NCBI GenBank assembly: GCA_010645155.1
Contig: JAAGOF010000234.1
Span: 96,221 to 160,220, forward strand
Source: Tigriopus japonicus
Taxonomy: Eukaryota; Arthropoda; Copepoda; Harpacticoida; Harpacticidae
Reading direction: 5' to 3'
DNA: 64,000 nucleotides
Shown here piece by piece: positions 46,652 through 58,336 of this stretch (the stretch's first letter is position 1; the number at the start of each line of letters is the position of its first letter). The notes beneath the pieces are model-generated. The model was given only the letters and a program-made list of their open reading frames with translations, made no database searches and was not told where the DNA came from. The translations under genes were made by a program, and so were the position numbers.

Positions 46652-49370
46652 TTACAAAGCATCCAGCGCCTTGGAAACATCGGCGAAGATCTCATCCGGA
46701 TCTCTCTCAGCGGGAATCTGCAACCGAAAATGTCGATAGCTTCAAAACCTTGCCCCTAGGATTAACAAAGCTAGATGTAAAGGAAGCACACGTACGCAAA
46801 CGCATTTTTCTTTGTACGCTTCAATGACAGGCTTCGAGTGCTCATGGAAAGTGTTGAGACGTTTCTTGATGGTCTCTTCGTTATCATCCACACGACCTGA
46901 TGATTTTCCACGGTTCAATAGCCTCGCGATCATGCAGTCATCCGACACATCGAAATAAAGGATGCGTGTGCAAGGCAGGATCTCGGCCTCAAAATCTTGA
47001 CCTTGGGCCACTTCACGGGGGTAGCCGTCGATCAGGTAGCCTTTGGATTCATTTAGCTTGCTCAACATTGCTTCAGCTAGGAGATCCAAGACTACGAACT
47101 GAAAGACAAAGAAGACGCTTCGGAGTAAACGTATGAATCATCCATAAAGATTCATTCAATCCAACTGAGGAAAATGAATGAGAGTTCCAAACGCATGAAC
47201 TTGGTGCGATCTCGTTCATGACAGACCCAAAAAATATGTCGACCCAGAAAGAAGAGATAACATTGTACTGTATGGTTTCTCGGATCTCAGCAAGGGTCTC
47301 TCTTTGAATCAGGAGTAAACGCGAGATTATTGAGGTATGTCAGGTATTTCATCACGATGGACATGTTCCACCTTGATGTTTACATTCTCCACAGCAGGAT
47401 CGTTCCCTTAAAAGCTCAGAACATCTCCAGTTCCCAGTCAGTTTGAATCGGTTGGTCAGGTGAAACAGAGACTAACACGCATAATGCTTTCCAATTTCGT
47501 CGGAATCAGACCCATGAGGGCCACTGGAATGGGGTTGAAGAAAATGAAGAAGACAGATGATCCCATCAGGAAGAAGGTCGTGTTGGTGGGGGATGGTTTC
47601 TGTGGCAAGACCTGTTTGCAAGTGGCATTTCGACGCGATGTCTTTGATCCCATGTACCAAGTGACGGTTTTTGAAAACTTCGTCGTGGATTTCACTCTGG
47701 ATGGAACCGACTACGAACTAGCTATTTGGGATACTGCTGGGCAAGAAGACTATGAGCAATTGCGACCACTGAGTTATCCGGACACCGATGTCATTGTCCT
47801 GTGTTACGCCATCGACTGTCAAGATTCCTTTGAGAATCTCAAAACGAAATGGCTGCCCGAGCTTGAATACTATTGTCCTCAAGTGCCCATAGTACTCGTG
47901 GGTAAGTTCAGACGAAGGAAAAATGTCGCGAATATGCGAAGGTTGGACGATTTACTCTTACAAGGGTCCAGTGTTCAATTCCATAACTCAATCCTAATGG
48001 ACATTTTCGAATTTCAGGCAACAAGATTGATTTGCGCTCGGACCCAGAAACCTTGAGTAATTTGCAAAAGCTAGGCCATCATTGCGTGTCTCCTGACAAA
48101 GGATCCGCCATGGCCGAAGAATTGGGAGCACGTGCGTATGTGGAATGCTCCGCCAAAACCCTTCGAGGTGTCCAACATGTTTTTGACACCGTCGTCAGGG
48201 TGGCAGCCGCTCATCCAGCCCGTTCTCAAAAAATGAAGCTGATTCATCGGATCCGATCATGCTGGAAGCCTTGATGGCTCCTAAGTATAACCCCCTTGAA
48301 TCCGATTGTTATATACTTAAGCTAGCTGGTCTAACTGTTATAAAGTATGTATATACTATGTGAAAAAAACTTAAAGCGGAGACTCACCTTGGGAACTAGC
48401 TCTCCCTTTTCCATGATGGCGCTAAGCTCTTTGCCTCGCTCGGATCCACCTTGAACCTCAGCTCGAAGAAGATCGCCAGAAGACAAATGGGTGTACCCAT
48501 ACTTGTCCACGATCCTCTCACATTGAGTGCCCTTGCCAGATCCGGGACCACCTGGAAGAAAAAAATCAAAAGTTACTCTTGTTTGACATTGACCAAGGTC
48601 GGTCAACTGCATGACGCTTCTTACCAAGTACCCAAATCACGGGAAGTTTGGCCTCCTTCAGCGGGGTTTTGTCAATGTTCTTGCTTTCCAAAGCCTGTAA
48701 ACATTCACATAAAAAGAGAATAAATATCGTTATCTTGCCGTACGACAATCACAAAAACAGAACAACACCCAAAAAATATGTCAATCCTACCATAATGTCT
48801 TTTGAAAGTTTTTCTCGGGAACAAAGGGTCTAGACTAGAGAGGTTACTGATTGTGGCCAAGTCCGAATCACGCAGGACACTGAGTGGGCAAGATATTTGA
48901 GAATCTCTCAATCCTCCGACCTTTGCTCATGTGTTCAGATTAGGCCCGGGAACACTCATCCACACGAGCACATGGCACACGTTTAGCGCGGAACACACAA
49001 TCACAGACGCCGTGACACTGCATGTATGTAGTATGTACTTTGGTAAGCGACGACTTCCTGGTGAAAGTTTCGTCCCTCAGAAGGCCGTGCGCGTTTCCAA
49101 TAATCACTCTACTGTACGTTGTGGTCCGTACGGGGGATTCATTCCCCCTACTCCGTGATATGGGAGACTTTCCTTCAAATCTGACTCACATGAGAGATGG
49201 AGTGCCAAAATTTCTAACATCATTGTCACTACTTGAACGCTAATGCTCTCTGAGATCACACGACAAGTTGCTCAACTCTCATAGCTCATTTTATGACTGC
49301 TTTATATGTATTCACAGGCGCCATTCCTAAAATATAATGCATTCACACTCACCTTGGGCCTGGAAGTCAT
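46652..49370 (-). CDS. AK1: Adenylate kinase isoenzyme 1
   Basis: Five coding exons on the minus strand: 49370-49353 (MTSRPK), 48694-48625, 48551-48388, 47098-46796 and 46717-46652, joining in frame to 206 aa (AK1 is usually about 194). All splice sites are GT-AG. It interconverts ATP + AMP and 2 ADP in the cytosol. Motifs: P-loop [10 protein letters not shown] (30-39), AMP-binding HLSSGDLLR (51-59), DGYPRE (108-113) and LID residues [15 protein letters not shown] (143-157), all intact, so it should be active. The short-LID form is the AK1 type. The second intron splits the first Gly codon of the P-loop. The third intron (47099-48387) contains a complete Rho-family gene on the opposite strand. 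Confidence 0.95.
47484..48274 (+). CDS. Rho-family small GTPase, nested in AK1 intron
   Basis: Two exons, 47484-47901 and 48018-48274, with a 116-bp GT-AG intron inside the Gly codon before NKID; 224 aa. G-box motifs: GDGFCGKTC (P-loop, 37-45; RhoA-type has GDGACGKTC), TVFENF (switch I, 61-66), [17 protein letters not shown] (switch II, 82-98), NKIDL (141-145) and ECSAK (182-186). The switch and G motifs are closest to the Rho rather than Rac/Cdc42 group. About 30 extra residues precede the G domain; starts at 47484 or at Met11, Met16 or Met21 are all possible. The C-terminus is [12 protein letters not shown]: basic residues and a Cys four from the end, but CWKP is a poor CaaX box. It is transcribed against AK1. 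Confidence 0.9.
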
Positions 49371-52300
49371 TTTGTTGCACTTGTAGGCCTGAATCACATG
49401 CTGTTCGGACCATTCAAAACAGCATGCGCACTTCTATTTGCGTTTTGCATGCTCCTCTTCCAAGGGATTCCTACAGCTGACATTGTCCCTGGGACGAAAT
49501 GGACCCTGTTTTGCTTGTCTGCTCGCTCCATTTTCCCCCTAGCGCACTACTTATCTATCTAGCTCCGCAGACGAGGCCATGATTCATTGCGGGAATATAC
49601 CTCCGTGTTCCAATGATCAAGGTAATATTCAAAAGGCTTTCCTCGCATGATTTGGCAGTCAAGGTTTCATTAATTAGACAGATTATTTGAATGACCCTTA
49701 GGATCACATGGTCGAGAAGGAAAGGTTGCGTGGGAAAAATGTCATGGTTATTCCAATTGTTCCGCCACGATAAAACGGAGCTAAGTATTTTTGCGTTTTC
49801 TTCATTTCTCTAGGCGCTAGGAAATTTATCATTTGAAACATACTTACTAATCGTTTCTAATTTGAATCAATTTTCGGTTGTAAAGATAACTTTGCATTGC
49901 CATTGTAAATATTCTTGCTATAAACAATGAAGAATTGGACCGTGATCGACTAGCAAACGATCACCCGAAATAGAGTCATAAATAATAATTAACCACGTCA
50001 GAAATCAAATCAGCTATTCACGAGTTAGTTTTGAGAGTATCTAAGAAAAATTTGCCTGCCTTATTCGTGGTCGATCCAAACATGGAGAAATGACAGAGAA
50101 AACGCATAGAACCACGATCACCCTCTTCTTTTCAGCGTCTCCAATCATTTGTAGAATGGCAGATTGGAGGGTAAATGGGGGTAAATCCTTTTCCTCAACG
50201 AATTTCATTGAGGTCTTTCTTAATCGCGTTCAATTTTGGCGGATCTTGGGACTGGATCCAGACAATTCCAAATAAGAATCAGAGAATTGTTTCCAAAGAT
50301 ATCGTTTCAAGCAATCTTGCTTTGACGACACTTAAAAGCTTTACCCCAGTAGCCAAATGATATGAATTGTAAACTTCCCTTACCTTTCTTCGTTTAGGAT
50401 CCATGAGTACGATATCGAATCAAACGGCAACAAGATTTAGCCTCTGAAACATTAGTGTCAAAAGAGAATCAGCTCCCCTCAAAACGGTTTGTATTGGACA
50501 TTGATTCGTCATTCGAGATTAAAGTCTGGGGAATGTTCAAACAAAACAGCAACGCCATCAAATAGTGCGCCAGGGTCCTCAAATGATCAATTCGTTTATT
50601 TCTGAATGTCAGACATCCGGAGTTTCTACTCCTATATTCATATGGATAACATAATAAAATCCCTTTCAGGTCTCCATCAGCTGACACGTGACCATGTCGA
50701 GGCATTATTCTTTAATTGTTGTCTTGAAGCAATGATTATGGGGTTTAAACGGATAGTCGTGTTAGTTTAAGGTATCATTTTTTCAGAATTGTTTGAAAAT
50801 TAAACAACTGGTTGGCACTAACGTAGAATGCCACTAACTCGTCATTTTTAGACTTAAATTGTTGCCAGTGAAGGTCACACCTGCGTACTATGATAGTGGC
50901 CATTTGAAGATAAAGTCAAAAGAACACGGATGAATTGAGCTTATCAAGTTCCTTATCCGAGTATGAGTAATACTCAAAGCCTTGTTCAAATAGTGCTACC
51001 TCAATCGATAAGTGTGGTGTTTTTGAATTTTATGAGTGGATCTCTCTTTCTCCTAAAGGAATAATACGAGAATTTGTTTTTGTTTAGAAAATGGTTGCTC
51101 CCTTAAAAAATGGAAATATTGCAAGGACCCCTATTTATGAGGCAAATTCATGACAAAAAAATCAAAATAGAGTTTTTGACCATATAACTTGGCTTCTACA
51201 ACTTTTTTTTTACACGTGATGCTAATCTAGAAGTCCAAAGGTCAGGTGGAAAAAATATTTCTTTTTAGACCTGTGGAATGCTTGGCTAAGCCTTAAGATA
51301 TGTTTTTTAACAAAAACATCGATGGTTCTATTTTCTCTAACCATTGCCTAACTTTGTACATTTCAAAATGGTTCTTACTGCATATTCATTGGTCATGGTG
51401 TTGTTCTCACAATATCAATTCACATCTCATTTGCCAAGTTTCAACCCAATGATTGATCAAAAGTGAAACCTAAAAACTATGCACAATTCAGAAGACAATT
51501 TATTTGGTCTCGATTTAGGAAAAAATATGTACAGAATTAGGTTTTCAGTAAGGTAATTTCTATTCTAGACGAGCGAAAAATTTTCACTCGTGCAATATTG
51601 TAGTCCTAAAATATGGGAGACTTCATCAGAAAGGGATCTCACAAAAAATCAGTTAAAAAAGACGCGGTAAATAACTATTCTTTAAAACTGTGGTTTTGTT
51701 TCCTTTATGTCGCCTTATTTTGATTTTAAAGAATTTTCGGGAGAAAGAAAAAAGTTGCAGGCACGAGCTCTTTGTTTTCAAAAGTGACCCTTCACGGGAA
51801 AAACCGGCGTCGCTTGAATATTGAAATGGGGGAAATTGCCTTTTCTCACTCTTCAAGCCAATTATTCTTTACATGGCTTGCAATAAAAATGTTTTAAATT
51901 AACTAAAAACTCAGGTGGAGAGCGTCACCAATCGGACCTAAAGTTTGATACGATTTTCCTCAAATGCACGGATTGTGTTTTTTGAATAGCAATATACAAA
52001 TGTCTCTCTCGTAAAAAGAAAAAATGAGTCTTTTTCCAATTTCATGAACTTTTTCCCTAACATACGAACGATGTACTCAAAACAGATCCCCGCTCTACAT
52101 CTGTTTAAGTACAATTTTAAATGTAACACTGATTAATTTGACTATTTTAGACCATCCAAAAGATGATAAATAAAAATCATTGTTATCACACTTCCAAATA
52201 TATAAAATTCTATCAACAATTCACAATTTCAGAGAAGACTGGCATCTTCGAAATGTATGCCAAACAAGCACATTTCTTTAGTTATACTTAAACTTTACCC

Positions 52301-53270
52301 ATTTATCAAAATTATGCTCCAACAATCATCTAGTTTAATTTAAGTCAAAATGGACACTTACGTACTAGGTTTTTGTACACGTCGTTCTCTCACCATTTTC
52401 TTTAAGTATTTTTTCTCATCCGTTTCGTACAACGGTACCAAAAAAGTTGACAGGGCTCTTGTTTGATTGAGAGAACGGAGCTGTTAGTGTTAGCAAACGG
52501 GTTTGAGAATACACGCCATTTGATGAAATTGTATTTCATTTGAGAAGAATGCTCCTCAATGGAGTTGAAGGTGCCCTTTGTGAACACGTTCGTATCCAAG
52601 AGAATCTACGTTATGCTAGTTTGATTCATGAATTCAGGCCCCTCGCACTGTCATTTTTGTTCCCCCGTTTCCTTCGATTGCAAGTTCATACGTGTGAAGT
52701 GTACGTATGCTGCATGCAGGCAGAGCCTGAGACTGAAGTAAAGCTTTTCTGGCACACTTTTTTTGGCTCCGATTGTCAAACTTTGGAAGGTTAGAGGATT
52801 CTGTCATGTTTGGGACTCTCGAACAAACTTCAAACTTCAAACATCTAAATTGACACGCGTTTTTTAAATCATAACTCACTTATTATTGATTCAACCAAAT
52901 GCGTTGTTGCATTAATACAATACTAGATGCCTTATGGAGACAAATAAAAGCTCTATTTTGAAAATGGCCACCTTTGGTCTTCACAACAGCCTTGAACCTT
53001 CCAATTTCAGTGTCAGTACTGGCACAAACTTTGATCAGTTTTGGTATTAGTATAGATTTAAAGGGCCATTTGCGTCGGGAATATGGAGGAGCTGATCCTT
53101 TAACAGCTTTTACAGCAGGGTTATATAGTTTTTTTGAATACTATTCCTGATCAGCCCACTATTCAAGGGTTGTACAAATCTGCCAACTGTAACTCGTTGG
53201 TAGACTAAATTTCGTATAAACGTAAAAATTCGTATAAACATTATGCAGATTATTTTATTTATGAATTATT
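49371..53270. other. AK1 promoter side and intergenic spacer
   Basis: Bases immediately beyond 49370 should hold the AK1 5' UTR and promoter. The remainder is AT-rich, with short frames only and no recognised repeat or gene. Confidence 0.55.
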
Positions 53271-53273
53271 TTT

Positions 53274-53328
53274 ACAGGGAATCCAATTCCTTGCAGCAGT
53301 AATAAAAAATCGCAACCAACCAAAAAAA
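53274..53328 (+). mobile_element. SINE 3' tail fragment
   Basis: TTTACAGGGAATC, ATTCCTTG and an A-rich ending (AACCAACCAAAAAAAA) match the last 55 bases of the SINE at 20497-20690 in the same orientation. The tRNA-like head of that family is absent, so this is a truncated copy or the left part of a composite. Confidence 0.7.
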
Positions 53329-53330
53329 AT

Positions 53331-53580
53331 TGGAGGAGACGTGGCGTCGTGGATGCATTTTCCTATGGTGAGAAGGGACCCAGGTTCGATTCTTCTCCCT
53401 GACCTTTCTCAAGGACACCTTGAAGACGTTAATCCACAACCAAAGACGGAGAACCATTCTGATACCGGACATGGGATTGCCTATCGGAAAAACTTTGGAC
53501 GATGGGATGTCTAGCTTCACTGGCCGGGCGAGGCTCAACCCTACGACCTTAGCACCAACAATTAATAAGTAGTTCTTTTC
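53331..53580 (+). mobile_element. Second tRNA-like unit abutting the SINE tail
   Basis: Directly after the A-rich tail comes GGAGGAGACGTGGCGTCGTG with an A-box-like TGGCGTCGTGG and, about 50 bases on, a B-box-like GGTTCGATTC (53393-53402). It is GC-richer than the flanks and continues as a non-coding body to about 53580, where I cannot fix the end. Probably a different tRNA-derived SINE inserted at, or captured with, the first. Confidence 0.5.
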
Positions 53581-55300
53581 TTTCAAGCCCACTTTAATAC
53601 GCCAATTTACGCTACTCAACATTTTTTCGGTATTACGTTAGAAATTCCCAATCACTATAAGATATTTTTATGTTCCAAGAAACCATGTGGAACAACTTTG
53701 CTTAATTGCTTTTTTCAAATTCAGATCTAGATTTAAAGCATTTTAGAACCTGGAAATCGACAGTCGGCGATGGTCGTCGTTAATGATCGCTAGTCGTCGT
53801 CTATTTTGACGCCATACTCTATAACATGATCTTCAGCCTGGATATACCTCGTACCTGATCTGTAGCGGAGTTATTTGAGTCAAACTTTCAATAAAAATCG
53901 AAAAAAATCTACTTCTTGACTTACTGACTCATCAACTAAAAAACGTCAAAAGTAGGAAACAAATTTGTTTCAAATGGCGATATTTACAAATACATCTCCT
54001 TATTAATGAAATATTTGACGCCTCTCTGCTTCTGGCTACCCCAAAAAGCATTTTAAGTTTCATTTTATCTATATTTAACGAAAAGGCCCTCAGTTTTGTT
54101 TTCAATCGAGGCCCCTTTTTTAACGTGGACCCGTTTGGTCCGTTACTACTCCTCTGATTATACATAGCATTTGGTCCATGGACCACTCACACTCATAAGT
54201 CGCTTGGCCTTTGAGTAGTGCCTTGAACTTCTACTCATTAAAAATGAATCTGAATCATCCACAATGTGATGGGATGACGTGAAAGGGATTGTTCAGCCCT
54301 TTGTTCCACGATCGTCCTTGTTCTGGAATTGGCCCCACTCGAATAGCAATAGCAATCTCAGCCGTTAATTTCCTGGTCGGAGAAGGCATTCGAAAGTGCT
54401 CGTAAATTACTATGGCGGTTCCAATCCTATTTTAAGGAGGTCCTTCCTCACTTGTTTGGGAACTAGTAACAACGCTTCAATCCAAGTGAATTTCCCCACG
54501 TGGAAACACAACCACCGGGACTATTGAGGCGCGGTTGTGCTAACTAGAAGCGAATGTGATGTGTCGATCAAGGTCATATCCAATTAGTGTGAGTTCCTAA
54601 TAATGACCTCGAAGATATCTCGGCTTTCGTTTTGGTAGCATTGATACACTTTCTAGCAAGGGAAAAGGGCTGAGGCTACCATTACGCGTATTTCTGGTTA
54701 TTCGATCAAAGGCCTTTGTGGAGCGAGAGTGTCCCGTTGCTCAAGAAGTTTGGTGCGGTAGCTAAGCGCAACAACTTCACAATATATGTACTCAGAAAAG
54801 TCAACTCGGGAACCTCATTCACTCAGTCACACTTCAGAACTTGGTCGTCAATGTTCTTTTACGAGAGGGGGGTTAGGCCACATGGGACACCACTGACGAA
54901 CAATATGTTGATGATGAATGATAAACATCCATGACAATTCATAATTGCACATGTTTAGGCCTATTTTAGGGTAAGCTGGAGTATTAAGAAGTTTAACAGA
55001 GGGTTACAAAAATCGGCAATAGTTTGGAGGTAAAAACAAGGCCAAAATCTCTTAATTTCACAGCTATCTTCAACTGAAAACTTGTCAAAATTGCAGCTTC
55101 CATCTTAAAGTTGATATCTCCTCATATTTCTAGTCATTTGGAGCTCAAGTTCGATATTATTCTCTTCAAAAATATAAATGTCACGCCGAGTAATCATAAA
55201 ATAAGGCCAAAGATTACCAAACGCACCCACAACCGTTTCTACCTCAAGATGGTGCTGATTGTTACTTTTCTCCTACATTGAAGGTCAACTTTGCTTCCTT
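53581..55300. other. Intergenic, no gene recognised
   Basis: Short open frames on both strands without domains or splice context. Nothing supported. Confidence 0.55.
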
Positions 55301-55660
55301 AAGGTGCCATTACACGACACGTTTTTATCGCAGTTTGAGACTAACTTCAACATCACAGATGTATAATCCTGCAACCTCTTACAGAGACCATTCTGGCCAA
55401 TGGAAAATTTGTATATGTGACTTCAAAGTGTGTTTCGATCTGTGATGTAAAATATGGAGTGTAATCTAACCTTAAAGGTTAAATAACACTACAAGTTTCA
55501 TATCACGAATTGAGACGCACTTTGAAGTCACAGATACAAATTTTCCATTGGCTAGAAAGGTTTGCTGAAGGTTGGCTGTACAAGGTTGCAAGATTGTATA
55601 TCTGTGATGTTGCAATCAACCTCAAACTGCGATATAAAACGCGCCGTGTAACTGCACCTT
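55301..55660. repeat. 360-bp near-complete palindrome (foldback MITE)
   Basis: The left arm starting AAGGTGCCATTACACG and the right arm, reversed, AAGGTGCAGTTACACG remain alignable for about 170 bp each, sharing ATCGCAGTTTGAG, CAACATCACAGAT, GCCAATGGAAAATTTGTAT and GTGACTTCAAAGTG. The centre is AACCTTAAAGGTT near 55476-55490, so there is almost no loop. A transcript could form a long double-stranded hairpin. No transposase; the target duplication is unclear (TTA on the left against TTC on the right at best). Confidence 0.92.
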
Positions 55661-56228
55661 TCAGAAGGCTCGTTTTCATAACAAGTTGTTATGTTATTGT
55701 TGTTATTAGGTAGGGTTTGCATGAAGGGAAAGATGAAAATACAAAAGACGATTCAGGCATTTGAATTGTTGATAGCAAGCTTCTTGCACTGGAATTGGAA
55801 GATACGACAGATGTTAACTTGAATGAGCTGTTTACAACTATTTTAGCACTTGATCATGAAAATATTATATGACCATGTTTTGTTTGAGAAAAGCTAAACT
55901 ACACACCTCAGAAGCATATCTCTGCCGACTTTGCAAATACCCTCCTATGGGATAATCCATAATTACAAAACAAGATGCCAAAGCGACTTTTTGGTATTAA
56001 TAGCAGGAAAAGTGGAGGTGTTTACCTGGCACTTACTTTTCTTCTTCCAAGCAATTTAGAAACAATTAGGCTTTGCAATGTGAGGTCAAAGTTTGGATGA
56101 TTTTTCAGAATAGAACGTGCGTACCTTGGGCGGGGGAGTTATTCTTGCAAATAAAATCATACTTTTATAACGAATCAATCAATTTCACCAAGACTTTCTC
56201 CAAGTATACCTAAAGATGTTTCCTTTGG

Positions 56229-56815
56229 TCCATTTTTGACCCAAAAAGCCGAAAAACGCTACAGTTATATGAAAAAAACAAATTCCCAAAGATTTCACAA
56301 AGCTTTTCAATATCGCAAAAAAAAAAGATTTTTTGAGGTTTGGAACTTATGTCGAAATAGCTCAAAATAATATAAAATATCACTGAAAAGGCACTTAAAA
56401 TACATTTACCGATAAAAAATCTTTTGCAGTATCAAACACACTTAAGGTAGGGTAATACTAAAAAGTTTTGAAAAAATCGGTTAATGTTTCAAGTTTCGAT
56501 TTTAGTCCATTTTGAACATGGTCCTTCAAGAAATCGTAATTTTGAATATGAATCTGTTAGACATATTTATTTGTAACTTTGGCACAACACACATCATAGC
56601 GTACTCTTAATAGTTATGAAATATGCTTTCCAAAAATCTTGTTTAATTGCATTTTAAGTGATATTTTTTTATTATTTTGAGCTATTTGACATAAGTTCCA
56701 AAATTCTAAAAAAATCATTTATTTTTGCAATATTGAAAAACTATGTAAAATCTTTGGGAATTTGTTTTTTCATAAAACTGTAGCGTTTTTTGGCTTTTTG
56801 AGGTGAAAAATGGAC
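56229..56815. repeat. Foldback repeat, about 157-bp arms, 270-bp loop
   Basis: Left arm (56229 to about 56385) and right arm (56659-56815) are inverted copies sharing GGTCCATTTTT, AACGCTACAGTT, CAAATTCCCAAAGATTT and GGAACTTATGTC, high identity by eye. Outside the arms the flanks are unrelated. It is an AT-rich non-coding inverted-repeat element, unlike the palindrome just upstream in sequence. Confidence 0.9.
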
Positions 56816-58336
56816 CATTCAAAGTCAAATAACTCAGCTGTTGCTGAATGAATATTTATTCAATTTAAATTCATAAGGTAACTAAATGGTCTCTAAATAT
56901 GGGATCAATAAATTACGTATTTAAAAATGTTATTATTTAAAGGTTTTTAGGTAAATAACTTTTTCCTTGGGCCTAAACTTATATAATACAATAAAAGCAA
57001 AGTTGTTTCCCATTATATTGTGGGTCCAAAAAGTGCCATGATGTCTTTGGGTATTTTGATTCAAACCTAAAAAGCCATTCGGAACACCGTGCACCGTCAT
57101 CTTGACTTTTGTATGAACTTGATGCTCAAACATAGCACTATCACACATACACAATACTAATTAGTAGATTTTTCCCTTTATTTTTTACAAAGATAAAAAA
57201 GTCCCTTGTCCTATTTTTTATTCTAAATTTTGGTTTTTACCTTTTTTTCTTATCATCATTATTATTATTATCATTCAACATTGAACTCCTTATGTATTCT
57301 CTTTATGTATCTATGTAAACTCTGTATGTATGTGTAGTTCTTTACTGGTGCAATCTCCAATTTCTGCGATTTGATGTAAAGAAAAAATGAAACACATTTT
57401 GACGCCTGCAGTTTCACTTACTTCCCACCGCGACAAATCAGGACAACTCTAATTGGATCAATCCATCATTGAAATGGATGATCTCTTCCAGTCAAAACTT
57501 TGTCAAAATGACGTTTGGTAGGTGTGGATCTTGCGTGTTCCCTCAAATCTTTCAACATTTCTTCGCTTTTTATAATCTTCACCTATACTTTTCCCTGTTC
57601 CTCTGTTCTTGTCCAGTAGAACCTTCAAATCAAGCTTGATGCACTAACTTGAAATATCCGTCAAGGAAACAAGTTTTTGCTGGTAATCCAATCGCATAGA
57701 TTCGAACTCTGCTTGGAAGTGAGTCGTGCATTTTCTCCTCGAAAGGCCCCGAGTTCCTTGTTCCTATCTTTAGCCTTTTTCCCCTAAGTATAGCATTCGA
57801 ATTGACGAACAGCTTGGAACCGAACTACTTCAAGGATCGTGTGCATTGTCCCGCAGTCGTAATCCAAACCTGGGCCGAGGAACTGGCCATGGAACCTCTG
57901 GGGATTAAGCGCTTCATTGCTTTGTTTTACCAAGCCAGATGACGATTCCGTCACCATACAAAGTCTCCAAGATTCTTCTCGAGTGTTCCCAATGAATCCC
58001 GGATTCTAGAATTCTCTATGACTTGATTTGGTATGTGAGCCAATATGAGAGGTAAGTGAGAGAGTGTGCGGTTCATCCCTAGTCAATTATTCATGTTCAA
58101 GTATAGACGATCCAGGTTTTCAATCCAGCGAGAGAGACCTTTTTCAATGCTTGGCGAGCGCCGTTGCCTGCTCCACGCTCAGAATTGTTCCTTCTTGAAT
58201 CGTTGGATCCTCTTTCGCGGTCCAATCAGTGACTGACGAAGACTCGGGAAAGATGACTAGTTGTGCGCTGAAATGCTAAGAGTGACAAACTCCCTTGACA
58301 TTTCTACACACACTCGCGTTTTCAACTCCATTGAAC
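56816..58336. other. Spacer upstream of the AK-like gene, one candidate exon
   Basis: Mostly AT-rich. At 57793-57941 a plus-strand frame reads FELTNSLEPNYFKDRVHCPA and ends LFYQAR with a stop. Its codon usage is more gene-like than its surroundings, and a CCCCTAAGTATAG acceptor-like sequence precedes it. I do not recognise it and could not find a partner exon, so it stays unassigned. The last few hundred bases should include the AK-like promoter. Confidence 0.35.
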
